Assembly: GCA_039096225.1 (NCBI GenBank)
Contig: JBBPEB010000027.1
Location: forward strand, 1 to 64,000
Origin: Blastocystis sp. Blastoise
Taxonomy: Eukaryota; Sar; Bigyra; Opalinata; Blastocystidae
Reading direction: 5' to 3'
Length of the DNA: 64,000 bases
In this document: positions 11,184 through 22,866 of the stretch, one piece after another
Numbering within the stretch: the first letter of the stretch is position 1
Layout: each line of letters begins with the position of its first letter
Program-made: the position numbers and the translations under genes
The notes under the pieces: model-generated
What the model was told of the DNA's origin: nothing
The model's input: the letters and a program-made list of their open reading frames with translations, nothing else
Database searches by the model: none

Positions 11184-13039
11184 TTAGAAAATAGTATTTT
11201 CCTCGTTGACCAAATTTTTTATTTTAATTTCACGCGGCGCTGGAGGAGCATCATCAGGAATAGTTCTTTTAAGATAGCATCCATGTGAATTGAGGTTTTG
11301 TTTTGTATTAAATTCTAATCCACATTTATCACATTTAAATAGAGATCTAGTATATATATATATTATATTATATATTATATATACTATACTATTATATTAT
11401 ATACTGATATTCACGATTATCTTTCTTGGCGGAGAGACCAATCCCTTTCACTTTACGAACTGCTAATAGAAATAGGAGAATAACCACGGGAAATAAATAA
11501 TAAGTATGATAATAATATTATATATATAGAATTATACTAATATTAATGTGGCACACATAACTGTTTCAACTCTTTGTAATTATATATATATATATAAATA
11601 TGATTTGAAGAGTAAAAAAAGTTCATAAATATGAGTTTTCGTGGTTATATATACTTTATCAGCAGAATCTCTAAGTAGATAAAAGTACCAGCAAGCAAGA
11701 TTATAAACAGATTCATGTAAACTTAAATTATAAGCAACGTAAATAATCAAGAAAACATAATATATATATATTATTATTATTATGAATTGATAATGAATTG
11801 ATAATAAAATGATAATAAAATGATAATAATATGATAATAAAATGATAATAATATGATAATAATATGATAATAAAATGATAATAAAATGATAATAAGATGA
11901 TAATAATATAAATAAGAGAATAATGATATAGATTTCATTTGTCCAAAAGCTCTGAATTTCTCTTTATCTTTATATCCTATACGTGTTCTCTTTTCATCTC
12001 TATTAGTAGAAGTAGCATCCATCTCCATGTCAGCAAATCTCTGTTGAATATTTCGATTTAATCGCCCGTTATCACATTGATTCAATGTACGTAAATTATG
12101 ACTTGTTGAAAAGAGAGGATCTGGAGCAACACCATTTTGTTGATTACTTTCTTCATCCTCAAAGTTTCTAGAGAGAAGAATTATAATAATCATATATAAG
12201 AATCATCAAAACATATATAATCATTATTATTATTATAAATAAGAATCATCATAAACATAAATAATCATATATAAGAATCATCATAAACATAAATAATCAT
12301 TATAAGAATCATCATAAACATAAATAATCATTATAAGAATCATCATAAACATATAGAATCATTATAAAAGTCATCATAAACATAAATAATCATTATAAGA
12401 ATCATCATAAACATAAATAATCATTATAAGAATCATCATAAACATAAATAATCATTATATAAATACCTTGTCCAGTCCCCTTCATAAACATAATTCTCAC
12501 ATGCAACTGCACCACAATGTAAACAAATCATATCTCCTGTTAAAGTATCTGTAATAAAATCAGTAGCTTTATTAGTTTTACAATTTCTACACGAATATTG
12601 ATCTTCTATATATATATATATTTCAATAATTTCCATATAATTTATAAACCAGAAAAATATTTAAAATTAAATTCAAATCTTTAATATCATTGAATATACT
12701 TTGAACTATCAATTCTTTTGCTTTTTGAATTCTATCTTCTTTTTCCTTTTTAATAGCATTTTGAATTTTTTCTTTATCTTTCTCAAGTTCAGTCAAAGCC
12801 TATTTAAACGATATCAATCAAAAAGAAAATGTACGATGATCATAAAAACTAAATATTTCTTAAAATTTTCAATGTAAACAAATTATAAATGCAATTCTTT
12901 CATTATATAAATAATAATTCTACTTAAATACTTCTTTATAATCGACACCTTGCAATTTACATATTCCTATCTCCATTTCTTCATCTTCTACCTCAGGCTC
13001 CTTCGTAATATCACCAGAATATAGTGAAGTTATTGACAT
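11184..13039 (-). CDS. TFIIB-like zinc-ribbon protein with C-terminal zinc finger
   Basis: Predicted 310 aa from eight exons totalling 933 bases. An acidic and coiled N-terminus precedes a TFIIB-type zinc ribbon (CRNC, then 17 residues, then CLHC, about residues 74-98), followed by EGDWTRNFEDEESN as in TFIIB linkers. One cyclin-like repeat follows (KFRAFGQMKSVAYNLSLHES through LQRVETVMCATLIL). The tail carries a CDKCGLEFNTKQNLNSHGC finger instead of a second cyclin repeat. It probably works in RNA polymerase II or III initiation or a related nuclear role; the exact paralogue is uncertain. Three of its seven introns are not GT-AG: 11739-11929 is AT-AC U12-type, while 11580-11654 and 11463-11536 only join in frame at short direct repeats. 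Confidence 0.72.
11463..11536 (-). other. Non-consensus intron bounded by TATTAG repeats
   Basis: On the minus strand the 5' exon ends aatATTAG and the intron ends ctATTAG, with the 6-base TATTAG shared. GT-AG removal from the GT at 11537 would put the next exon (AVRKVKGIGLSAKKDN) out of frame by one base. Joining at the repeat keeps it in frame. A single missing G in the sequence would also explain it. Confidence 0.5.
11580..11654 (-). other. Intron with GT donor but AA instead of AG acceptor
   Basis: The donor is GTATATATAA after GATAAA. The acceptor side runs atatatatataa and then TTACAAAGAG. The protein frame (LQRVETVMCATLIL) needs the exon to start at TTA. The nearest downstream AG would give an immediate stop. 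Either the last intron base has changed from G to A or the site is read by another rule. Confidence 0.5.
11739..11929 (-). other. U12-type AT-AC intron
   Basis: The donor is ATATCATTA (U12 consensus ATATCCTTT). The branch motif is TTTCTTGAT (consensus TTCCTTRAY, 8 of 9), with its A eight bases before the AC acceptor TATTTAC. The flanking exons stay in phase 0 (GQMKS joined to VAYNLSLHES). No GT-AG alternative preserves the cyclin-like helix. Confidence 0.75.
12186..12460. repeat. Intronic minisatellite, about 31-base units
   Basis: Eight or so copies of aatcatcataaacataaat followed by aatcattataag inside intron 3 of the TFIIB-like gene. Confidence 0.85.
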
Positions 13040-13395
13040 TTTATTTTCTAACAACTATAAAAGTGTAGATATATGAAAACAAACCCTTTTTTTCCCAAGG
13101 TTTTATTTTTTATTGCTTATTTTTTTAATTCATAACAAAAAAAATGCTATTATTTCATTGTAAAATATAATGGACTCGTAATTCTATTATTTATAAAAAT
13201 ATTTCTTTTGTTGACCTCTGTATATGTTCATTAGTTTGTATTCATCTGGATACAAAAATTCTCAATTATAAAAAAATGAATAATAAATTGCTAAACAAAG
13301 ATACAACATATAGGTTTACAAATCATTCGAGCTTTTATATATAGAAAAAATTGTATATATATATATATAAATATTGAGGACATTATTTTTCAAAT
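13040..13395. other. Intergenic, no gene seen
   Basis: Separates the 5' end of the TFIIB-like gene from the 3' end of SmB. Contains poly-T/poly-A and a short TA run at 13354-13368. Confidence 0.6.
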
Positions 13396-14903
13396 TTAAT
13401 TTCTTGGAGGCATACCAGGCATACCAGGAGGCATCATACCTTGAGGCATCATTCCAGGCATACCAGGAGGCATCATTCCACGAGGAGCCATTCCTTGAGG
13501 CATCATTCCAGGCATACCAGGAGGCATCATACCAGGAGGCATCATACCACGAGGAGCCATTCCTTGAGGCATCATACCAGGCATACCAGGAGGCATCATT
13601 CCACGAGGTGCCATACCTTGAGGCATCATACCAGGCATACCAGGCATACCAGGAGGCATCATTCCACGAGGTGCCATTCCTTGAGGCATAGCAGGCATAG
13701 CAGGCATAGCAGGCATAGATTTATTAACAGATGAAGGAGCACTCGCAGCAACTAGAAATATAATTATGATAATAAAAATATAATTATTGATAATAAAAGT
13801 ATAATTATTGATAATAAAAATATCATTATGATAATAAAAGTATAATTATGATAATAAAAAAATCATTATTGATAATAAAAGTATAATTATGATAATAAAA
13901 GTATAATTATGATAATTAAAATATAATTATTGATATTAAAAGTATAATTATGATAATAAAAGTATAATTATGATAATAAAAGTATAATTATGATAATAAA
14001 AATATAATTATTGATATTAAAAGTCAGTAAAACAAAATAAAAAGCAGCAAATAAAACTAAAATAATAAAAATAAATGAGATTCTAGAATACCTGTGCTTG
14101 TGGGCATCATCATAGAGGCAGTAGGACCTCCAAGACCTTTCAAGGGACCATTCAGACCTCGAGGAGCAGCTCCCACGGGACCACTCGTTAATCCCCGACC
14201 GACAGCACGAGCTTGACCAGGAGTAGCAAGAGCAGCCTGAGTAGACATCTATATATATATACATATATAATGAATTCTAATACTATTTTTATCAATTACT
14301 TTTTTTCATAAATATAATTAATAGAGAAGATATACTCATATTATAAACACAAATAAAATAATAGTTATAAAAAAAGATATTTAAAAAAAAATAATATAAT
14401 CGAATAGAATATATATATATATATACTTCTTGTGGAGGAGGTCCTTCGATTTGTAGAGAAATAATAGTCTCTCCACGAAGAAGCACCAAACCTAAAGTCT
14501 TCTTCTCTTCACGTTCTTCAATGATTCCTATAGAATAATCATATATAATAATAAAAAAATATTCATTTATTTATTATTATTCATAATCAAAATTACTTTA
14601 AAATATATATATTTAGAATATATATAATTAAAATGTATAACATAAAATTAACATAAAAAATAACATAAAAACATAAAAACAACAAAAATAAACATAAAAA
14701 CATCATTTAATAAACGAGCAAATACCATTAAGAGCAGCGTTTGAATTCTTTATTTTACGGAACTCTTCACAATCTCCTAATATAAGATTCATGTGTTTAT
14801 CAAAAGCCATCAACGTACCTACTAATGTACGATTTTCTTGTAAAATAACCTTGACTCGGTAGTTTACGAGATTAAGCATACGACTCGTTTTAGACATAGA
14901 CAT
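13396..14903 (-). CDS. SNRPB: Spliceosomal Sm core protein SmB/B'
   Basis: Core protein of U1, U2, U4 and U5 snRNPs (and U12-class snRNPs). The first exon gives the Sm1 motif: [28 protein letters not shown], here split as [18 protein letters not shown] and [14 protein letters not shown]. Exon 2 gives the Sm2 part [17 protein letters not shown] followed by [11 protein letters not shown], as in human SmB. Exon 3 has the Gly/Ala/Arg region ([20 protein letters not shown]). Exon 4 is a Met/Pro/Gly tail built from 36-base repeats encoding [18 protein letters not shown] and ending PPRN. The introns are GT-AG and filled with simple repeats (for example ataattatgataataaaagt at 13750-14030). The start at 14903 has a second Met two codons later. 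Confidence 0.95.
13400..13712 (-). repeat. Coding repeat array in SmB tail
   Basis: Nested 15-, 36- and 48-base units (core ggcataccaggaggcatcat on the plus strand) encode the PGM-rich tail. The tail of human SmB is proline/methionine/glycine-rich in the same way. The repeats keep two plus-strand frames open, but those are shadows. Confidence 0.9.
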
Positions 14904-15576
14904 ATTCTTGTTTCCCTTCTAGAAAATGATATATTTGAATAAATAGAATCCTATTAAAATGCTTCAACAAGTCGAAACTTTAAATAAGTCAATATGAGAG
15001 AATTTCTGAGAAATAGAAAACTATGGCTCATTTACCGATGACTATAAGAAAATCGCCAAAAAGAACGATATAACCGTAATTATATTTGTTTTTTTTTCAA
15101 ACTGTTCAATTTTCTTCTAATTGGTACCTTCTTGTTGTTATTTATATTTCTAAATATCAGTCATTGTCTGTTGGAAACATTAGATGATGATTTCACAGAA
15201 AAAAAAACTAATTCAAAAATGAATGAATTCTGGAATTTCATATTCATTTAAAGAAAAAGTAATTTGCATGTCTATAAGAAAACTCAAGTCGTTTGAGAAA
15301 GATTTGTTAAAAAAAACTGTTTTCAGAAATTAAAAGTGTTATTATAGTTTTTATTTATACACAAAAATACATTAAAGAACTTAAATAATAATAATAAAAA
15401 TATATATCTTTGCTGAATAATGATTTAGTATCAAAACAAAAACAATTTTGTTTTATGATTCACCGTTTCATATATTTAATAAAGAAATATAGGAGAAAGC
15501 AAATGATATGTTTGCATATAAATATCCAGTGTCAGGTTTATAGTTATGAATCAGTATAGTCAGTGAAACACGAAGA
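14904..15576. other. Intergenic; SmB promoter side
   Basis: No gene seen. Lies between the SmB start codon and the left target-site duplication of the hAT element. Confidence 0.6.
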
Positions 15577-15584
15577 TAAAAAAC

Positions 15585-15596
15585 CAGGGTTCGCCA
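15585..15596 (+). repeat. hAT left terminal inverted repeat
   Basis: CAGGGTTCGCCA. The CAGGGT-type start is typical of hAT ends. Divergence from the right end begins at base 13. Confidence 0.9.
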
Positions 15597-15869
15597 CGAA
15601 CTTCTATCTTGGGTACAAAAAAAAAATTTAAAATATGGTTGGGTAGGTTTATATTTCCGTGAATAATTACATTTTTATTTTAAAAAAAACCACGGTTTTT
15701 TAAGAAAAAAAAATATTCACAGAAAAATAATAATATTACATCCTCATAATAAAACCATGGATATAACCTCATATTTTAATAAAATAGTAGTATATAACAT
15801 CACTATATGCATGTTTCTTTATATAACTACTAATAATTATAGTCATCAATTGCCTCTGAAGAAAAAGAA

Positions 15870-18800
15870 ATGATTAAAGAGACATGTATCTGCGTTAATA
15901 ATCAACAGGATGATGATATTGAAGTTATTTCACCTAATAGTTCCTTAGAAATAGAAAGGGAAACTCAAAAACAACAAATACTGCCATTAGCGTATAATTA
16001 TATTTATAACTATAAGTATTTACAACCTATTATAGTTCTATTGAATGCTCTACTAGTGATTCAACTCATACTATAAACATGGATACTATTAGTAATATTG
16101 GTACTAGTATTATTTCTGATTCTAATCGTTTATCTTTACAGATTGTCAAGAATTGTGAAAAAGGGATGCTTGATGATAATAGAAGTCATTTTCTTAGAAA
16201 GAAATGTGGCACAAGTTTCTTTGAATATAATGATAATATATTGGTTTATGGTTTTACTGAAAATTCTAAAAATAATAATGGAATATGCTTAATTTGTGGG
16301 AAAACAATTCAGTATCAACACTCGTCACGATATTATAAGCATTTTATGAAACATATTATGAACGATGATCTCTCAAAAGTTGAAAAATATTCTTATGAAT
16401 TCTTTAAAGAATTAAAAAATAATTTAGAAAATTCAAGATCCTTATTAATGAAAAATACAATAAGTAATGACCTTATTATAAAATTTAGTTATGGTGTCAG
16501 TTTAGCAATTGCAAAGTCAGGGCTTCCCTATACTAGTGGAGAAAGATTGGTATTTCCAGTACTGAAACTATGGGAAGAATTATATAAAAGAAATATAAAA
16601 CCACTTCTACTATCTTCAAATACAATAAAAAGAAGAATCAGTGATATTAGTAATGTACAAGAAATGAATATTATTAGTGAGTTAAATAGTAGCAATTACT
16701 TCGCATTGCAGCTTGATGAATCTACTGATACTGGACGTATATCACAATTAATTCTATTTGTCAGATATCTTTTTGTTGAAAAATTCAAAGAATCCTTTTT
16801 AACTGTTATTCAATTATCTGATAGTAAGTCTGGTTTTTCTTTATTTGAAAAAGTGTCTGATTATTTTAAAAAGAATGGAATTGATTGGAAAAAGTGCACT
16901 AGTATCTGCTTTGATGGAGCGTCAGCTATGAATGGTGATCATCATAGTTTTAAAAATGAAGTACTTAAAGTTAATCCAGAATGTATGTTTATTCATTGCT
17001 ACCTCCATCGTGAAGAAATATGTGTATCTGTCCTTCCTTATTATATAAAACAGTACTTTATTAGTTGTACGGAAGTGATTAATCACATAAATCAGTCAAC
17101 AATTAGAACTGAAAAAATGCTTTATATACAAAGAAGTTTATTAGAAGAAAATAAGAACGTTAATGGAAATGGTAATAATTATGATGAGAAACACTCTTCC
17201 TTTGAAAATATATCAAATATGTCTGTTATAAGTGATAATGATGATGAACAGCTTGATTATTTTGATAATGATGAAAACGAAGTTGATCCTTTATTCTTAA
17301 ATAATAATAATAAATATGACGATCTAAAAGATGAAAAAAAGAAATCAAATAGCAATGATAATATGAAGAATGCAAAGGCATATCGGTTACTACATTTCTG
17401 CTCTACAAGATGGCTCAGTAGATTTGAGTCTATAAAACGATTTAATATGCTTAAACCTGTAATTGAAACAATTCTTAGTGAAGAGAAAAATAAAGATCTA
17501 TATGAAAAAATAGTCGATAAAAAGTTTACTGCAACGATGTTTTACCTTGAGGATATTACTGAACTCTTTTACAACGTCAATAAGAAGATGCAAGGTGGTA
17601 ATAGTATATTTCTAGAATATATTAAACTTATCAAAGAATTGTATATAAAGCTTTGTCACAAATATGAATTCATATGTGACAACACTATGTCAGTATTCCC
17701 AAAGTTGAACAAATATTGTGTACAAAATAATGATTTAGATTTAGATTTTTTTCGTAAAGTAATAAGAGATCATCTTGATGCTTTACTAATAAATATAGAA
17801 AACTATTATCCTGAAGTAATGAATTTGCTTGAATTTGAAACGGCCTTAATGAATGATCCTTCAGTATTTATTGGTAAGCCATTAATTGATAAACAACTTT
17901 TACCTGGAATAATTGAAAGAAGAAAAGAAAGAAGAAAGTTGGAAAATTATTGTGTGAAAAGAAATGAAGATCAATCATTACAGAAAAATGATTGTGTTCC
18001 CCCTTCTATTGAAAAGAATACTATTCCAATAATTCAAGAAAAATGTTATGGTTGTATTGTAAATGATAAAAATGTATATAATATTACATGTATCCTTTGT
18101 ACTTCAGATAACGCTATTATAACAGGTAAATTAATAAACCCCCAAATAGAGAGTTGTACTTATTTTGGAGATTTTAGTGGTACCTATTTCGTTAAAAAAG
18201 AACATGAGAATAATGGATCAGTTTTTGATGGTAAAATAAAGATTAGTTTCTGTAATTCTTATTTCTATGGGTGTATTCTTGGTCATGTTTATTCACAAAG
18301 TATATAGCTATATTATATAATATATATCAAATTTGAATAAATAACATTTATTAGTACATTCATAATCTATTATACATGCTATCTTATTAATTAGTATTAT
18401 ATTTTCTATCTATTATTATATTTATTGTTAATTAGTATTATATTTTCTATTTATTATAATGCTTATTATTGCATTATTATATATTATAATACATATCACA
18501 TATAATATTTAATAATTAGCTTATTTTTTCTATCTATTATTATATTTATTATTAGGTTCATTTTATATTATAATACATATTACATATAATCGTAAATAAT
18601 GTTAAATATATCTATAGGTAATAATAATGAAAACAACAATAAAGATACATATAAAAAGACACAAAGAAAGATTCCTGTAAATAAACCCATAACAAACATG
18701 TATAATATCTCAAATATATGGGTATTGTATCCTTTTGAAATGAAATACGTTTCTACTGTAAAATACGATATTTTGCTATATGAAGAATTATTGGTATTGT

Positions 18801-19102
18801 CATGCAATAATGAAGCCAAGATGAGATATAATACACTTCCGATTGATCTTTTCTACTGTTCTTTGTGCCGTGAATATTCTCTTATCTTCTCTCGTGCAAT
18901 GTCAATACTACTACCTTTTCCTACCTCTTATTTATGTGAAAGAGGCTTTAGTGAAATGACATATCTGAAATCAAAGTATAGAAATCAGTTATCCCTTGCT
19001 GCTCCTCTAAGAATCAAACTTACTAATACACAACCGTCATTAGACGATATGCTAGATTATTTTAACAATAACAATAAGAAAAAGAAAAAATGTGATATTT
19101 GA
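15870..19102 (+). CDS. hAT transposase (ZBED5/SCAND3-like)
   Basis: Cut-and-paste transposase. Model: 15870-16015, 16036-18299 and 18618-19102 (2,895 bases, 964 aa). A BED-like zinc finger CLICG...HFMKH sits about 22 codons after the Met at 16079 plus 48. The RNase H-like core has FALQLDESTDTG (first Asp, about residue 213 counted from the Met at 16079) and CFDGASAMNG (second Asp, about 279). It also has CSTRWLSRFESI (RW motif, about 444) and, in the last exon, the dimerisation block PTSYLCERGFSEMTYLKSKYRNQL, here written in two overlapping parts: TSYLCERGFSEM and KSKYRNQL. Two regions are unlike relatives: an Asn/Asp-rich insert before RWLS, and a Cys-rich insert of about 170 residues (CYGC, CILC) before the dimerisation block. 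The intron 18300-18617 has good GT-AG ends and joins the two large parts in frame. The 20-base first intron is less certain; translation could instead start at 16079. Confidence 0.85.
16016..16035 (+). other. Possible 20-base mini-intron in hAT transposase
   Basis: gtatttacaacctattatag begins GT and ends AG. Its removal fuses the 15870 ORF in frame to the 16079 ORF. The length is near the lower limit known for spliceosomal introns, so it may instead be a frameshift between an upstream ORF and the transposase. Confidence 0.45.
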
Positions 19103-21498
19103 TTATTATTCAAACATTATTATTAATAAACATCATTCTATAGTATTATATATATATATACAATTCAATTGTTTATGATAGTACTATTGGAAATAATACA
19201 TTATAATCATTAAATACTTATTATATTAAGGTTATTATAAATATAAAATACATATATTATATTGATAATTTGTTATATATATATAACTATTAAAAATAAT
19301 CAAATATTATATATATAGAATCACGAGAACGATAGTAATTTGATGCTTAGTTTTTGTCCTAGAATTTTGGTATGATTTTCTAATTCTTCTTTTTATAATA
19401 TCAAACTCTAATAATAATATATTTATTTAGTGTGCTTTTATTTCAAAAATTTGTATCTCCATTCTGTTGTGTTAGTTCCAAAATAAATACTTAACATATG
19501 CTTAAACAATAATTATAAATAATTTTTTTAGTTGTATTTATAAATATCAAATCCTTTATATATTAATTTCCTGATTTGTTTTAGTATGTATTTTGTTATA
19601 GAGGATGTATATAGAAATGATCAATTATTATTTTCATAACTAACTACTCTCTATATATATTTGTATATGAATATCCATTAAAGAGTGTTGTAATTATATA
19701 TTTCAATACGGAAATTCCTTTTTATATTCAATTCATTTTCTAGTACCATTTAGTATAATACGAAAGTATCGATGTTTACAAATAGTAAAACATATAAACA
19801 TCCACCGAGATTATAATTTATTGAAATATACTTCCATATGGATATTCAGTTTTATTAAGATCATTGTATACGCGGAAGTGGATAATAGCAATTTAATCTT
19901 ACTTACAATATAGTAAAACGACTCAACATTCTTGAATGCATAATACTCAATGAATACGTTATTCATTGTACATAAAGCATAATCTATAATCTAGTATCTC
20001 TCAAAGCATAATCTATATTATAATAATGATTAAACTCGAAGAAGATTGATAATGTTAACATTTTGAAAATATATATTGGTCTGAATAGGCTTAAAGCAGA
20101 ATATGAGTAAAGTATACCTATATAATAGTTTTAATAAGTATTAATAAAGTAGACAAAACAAGAATGTAAAAAAAAAAGAGAATATCAACTCAAGTCAGGA
20201 ATTGAACCTGATCACATTCAATATTGATTGTTGCTAACCAAAAATAGCTTGAGTAGAGATAAATAATAAAAAGAAAATGAATTCAAACAAAATAAGAATT
20301 AAGAAAAAGAGTATGCTACCATATACACTGTCAATTCGTCCTTCACAAGTAGTTGGCGCTAATATAGAGCAATAGTGCAGAGTATGACATAATCATATAG
20401 AAAACAATCCAATTCATCTTAGATAACTGGATTCAAAGTGAAAATAACAGTGACCAGAATCATTCAATACACTAAGGTAACTTGAAAATACTAAATTCAT
20501 AATATATTCAGTAAAGTAATAATTAATTAATTACCAAACCTGATGAAGAACAATCTTATCTAAACAAATATTCTCGATTAAAGCGACAAAAATACAAAAA
20601 ATAAATAAATAATCACGAATAGTAGACTGTTTTATAAATTTATTGTTTTTTAAAGTCTTCAGAATGGTCTGTATACATCTTCTGTATGCACAATACTCAG
20701 GTTGTCTGTTATCAGAAACTCATTTGTAGAATCAAATTATATAATCACAAATTTTACACAAGAATCATGTAGTTATTATCAAAATGTTTACTTCAATAGT
20801 CAAGAGAAAGCTGTAATATGATATTCGAGAAACTACAAAACAAATTTTAATTCAATTCTGAGAATAAGGTGTGTTTCTGTAATAATTGGTAAGTTACGAC
20901 TACATACGTCACAATAGTCTGTCAGTTTTTGTTATATAACATATGCATATTAAGAGAAAAACAAATTGCTTCCAGAAGAGATTGTTAAAAACATTTTAAT
21001 TGCATATATATATTTAAATGAGTTTACTAATTATAAATTGTCTTTAAAAAATATTTTATTGCAAATTATAATTTCTCTTTAAAAGAATTATAAGAAATTT
21101 TAGATTTTAAATATTTCTAAATACTTTCACGATATATTCTAATTATCATTTGTTTAAACTGTTATAACATGCTGCATTGTGCATATAATATTATTTTCTA
21201 GAGTAGTGCACATTTTGATGTTGATTCATTTTTTTTTTTATCAATATACATTCTATCTAATATGTTTTTGGATCACAAGAATAAATAATAAATCATTAAT
21301 AGTGAAATTACTTGTTTAATATTAAAAGTATGGAGGGTATGCTGCATTATGTCTACACTTTTATTATCTTGGATTTATTCGTCTATTGTTAGTAGCCCAC
21401 ACTTGTCTATTATCATCCTATTCATTTGTATGCGATAACTAACTTGTTTAGACAGAGTTCTATCATAATGAAATTTGGGGTAGAAATAAAACATCCTG
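19103..21498. other. hAT 3' non-coding region
   Basis: More than 2 kb with no ORF resembling a known protein on either strand. It holds a tRNA-like sequence at 20188-20254 and ends in the GC-richer subterminal block at 21475-21538. Confidence 0.6.
20188..20254 (-). tRNA. tRNA-like sequence, probably degenerate
   Basis: Read on the minus strand it has a perfect 7-bp acceptor stem (ACTCAAG with CTTGAGT) and a perfect 5-bp T stem (TCAGG with CCTGA) enclosing TTCAATT. It also has a consensus B box GGTTCAATTCC. It is 67 bases long, the D arm is weak, and the anticodon stem has at least one mismatch with an irregular loop, so no anticodon can be assigned. It lies inside the hAT element. Confidence 0.4.
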
Positions 21499-21515
21499 GG
21501 GTAGGCTGCCTACCC
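21499..21515. repeat. Subterminal palindrome of hAT element
   Basis: GGGTAGGC T GCCTACCC: a perfect 8-bp inverted repeat with a one-base centre, followed by another GGGTAG at 21517-21522. Related GGGTA and GGGTAGG motifs are near the left end (15612, 15643). Likely transposase-binding sites by analogy with other hAT elements. Confidence 0.7.
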
Positions 21516-21526
21516 AGGGTAGCCTA

Positions 21527-21538
21527 TGGCGAACCCTG
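21527..21538 (-). repeat. hAT right terminal inverted repeat
   Basis: TGGCGAACCCTG, the exact reverse complement of the left 12 bases, immediately followed by the TAAAAAAC duplication. Confidence 0.9.
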
Positions 21539-21659
21539 TAAAAAACCAAAAGTTTCAATAAAAAAAAATCACTATAAAAAGTTACGGTTTTTTGAGTTTT
21601 CTGTACAAAAGAAAAAAATATATATTATAGAATATATTTAGTTGTTGAACAATAACTTT

Positions 21660-22705
21660 ATGGTTGTAGAGTCTCAATCAAGTATTACTCAACGATATCT
21701 CAATAAATTTGAGAATTTTGGATGGTATACATTAACATTCACTGTGATTGCAGGTGTCATAGCTTTGCTAGAATATACCTTAGCATCAGGAGTGGGTTTG
21801 CCAATATTCTTTGAAGGTGATCCATCTATTTCATATCCTCAACAACAAGAAACACTTCCAACACTACTGCTACTGTTATATTATGGTGTAATTCCATTTG
21901 CAATTAATGTTGTTATCGGTTATATCCTCTATAAGGACAAAGGTCCCCATATGATTGTTTTTTATAGATTTGTCTTCAATTATATCATTTACTTTGTAAT
22001 GTGTGCTATTTTAACAAACGCTTTTGTTTATTTATGTAAGAATTTATTCCTGAATCCTCGACCTGATTTCTTCTCTCGTTGTGGGTATGTATATTTTTTA
22101 TTTTATTATTATTTTTATTTTATTATTTTTTTAATTTTTTTTTGATGTTATTTTTCTTATTTCATACTATTATATGTTTTTTTTCGATTTCCACTATATA
22201 TATAAATAGTTATAAGCCTTATGCGAATGGTATATATGGAGAAGTAGGTGTTTTGGGAGATATAACAAAGTGCTCTTGTATTAAGAGTATTGATAATCCT
22301 TGTTCTGTATATATATAATGTTTATATTCATATAATAATATATTATTGTTTATATTCATATAAATATATATTATTGTTTTATATTCATATAATAATATAT
22401 TATTGTTTTATATTCATATAATTATATATTATTGTTTATATTCAAATAAATCTATATTATCATTCTAGCCTCATTTATTATTTGATTATTACTCTTCATT
22501 CCCTTCTGGACATAGTGCAAATGCTGGTATATATATATATATAGATTATTAATATATATATAGCTAGTTTCCTTATTACATCGACATTTGTTCTTCTCTT
22601 TTTTATTCAAGATATAGAAATAGCTTTAAGTCTTAAATATATTATTTATTTGTGTATTTCGTTAATCTCTTCAGCAGCTGTTGTTTATGCAGGTGCTACT
22701 CGTGT

Positions 22706-22746
<41 letters not shown>

Positions 22747-22835
22747 ATATACTAAATATATAAATGTATATATATCTAGTGGAACAATCGCCATCGACCT
22801 GTTGATATTACCGCGGGTATTCTTATTGGTATTTC

Positions 22836-22866
<31 letters not shown>

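Larger units (their letters stand above)
15577..21546 (+). mobile_element. Complete hAT DNA transposon with 8-bp target duplications
   Basis: The element spans 15585-21538 (5,954 bases). Its ends are 12-base terminal inverted repeats: CAGGGTTCGCCA at 15585-15596 and its exact complement TGGCGAACCCTG at 21527-21538. The 8-base sequence TAAAAAAC flanks it on both sides (15577-15584 and 21539-21546), which is the hAT target-duplication length. It carries one transposase gene and over 2.3 kb of 3' non-coding DNA. Subterminal GGGTAG motifs recur at both ends. It lies between SmB and the PAP2 phosphatase, 113 bases upstream of the latter's ATG. Identical target duplications and an open transposase suggest recent insertion. 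Confidence 0.93.

Noticed and set aside
13374-13734. Plus-strand frames rich in Tyr/Gln/Glu and Arg/His opposite SmB
   Set aside because: Created by the 36-base repeat that encodes the SmB PGM tail on the minus strand, which continues the Sm protein in frame.
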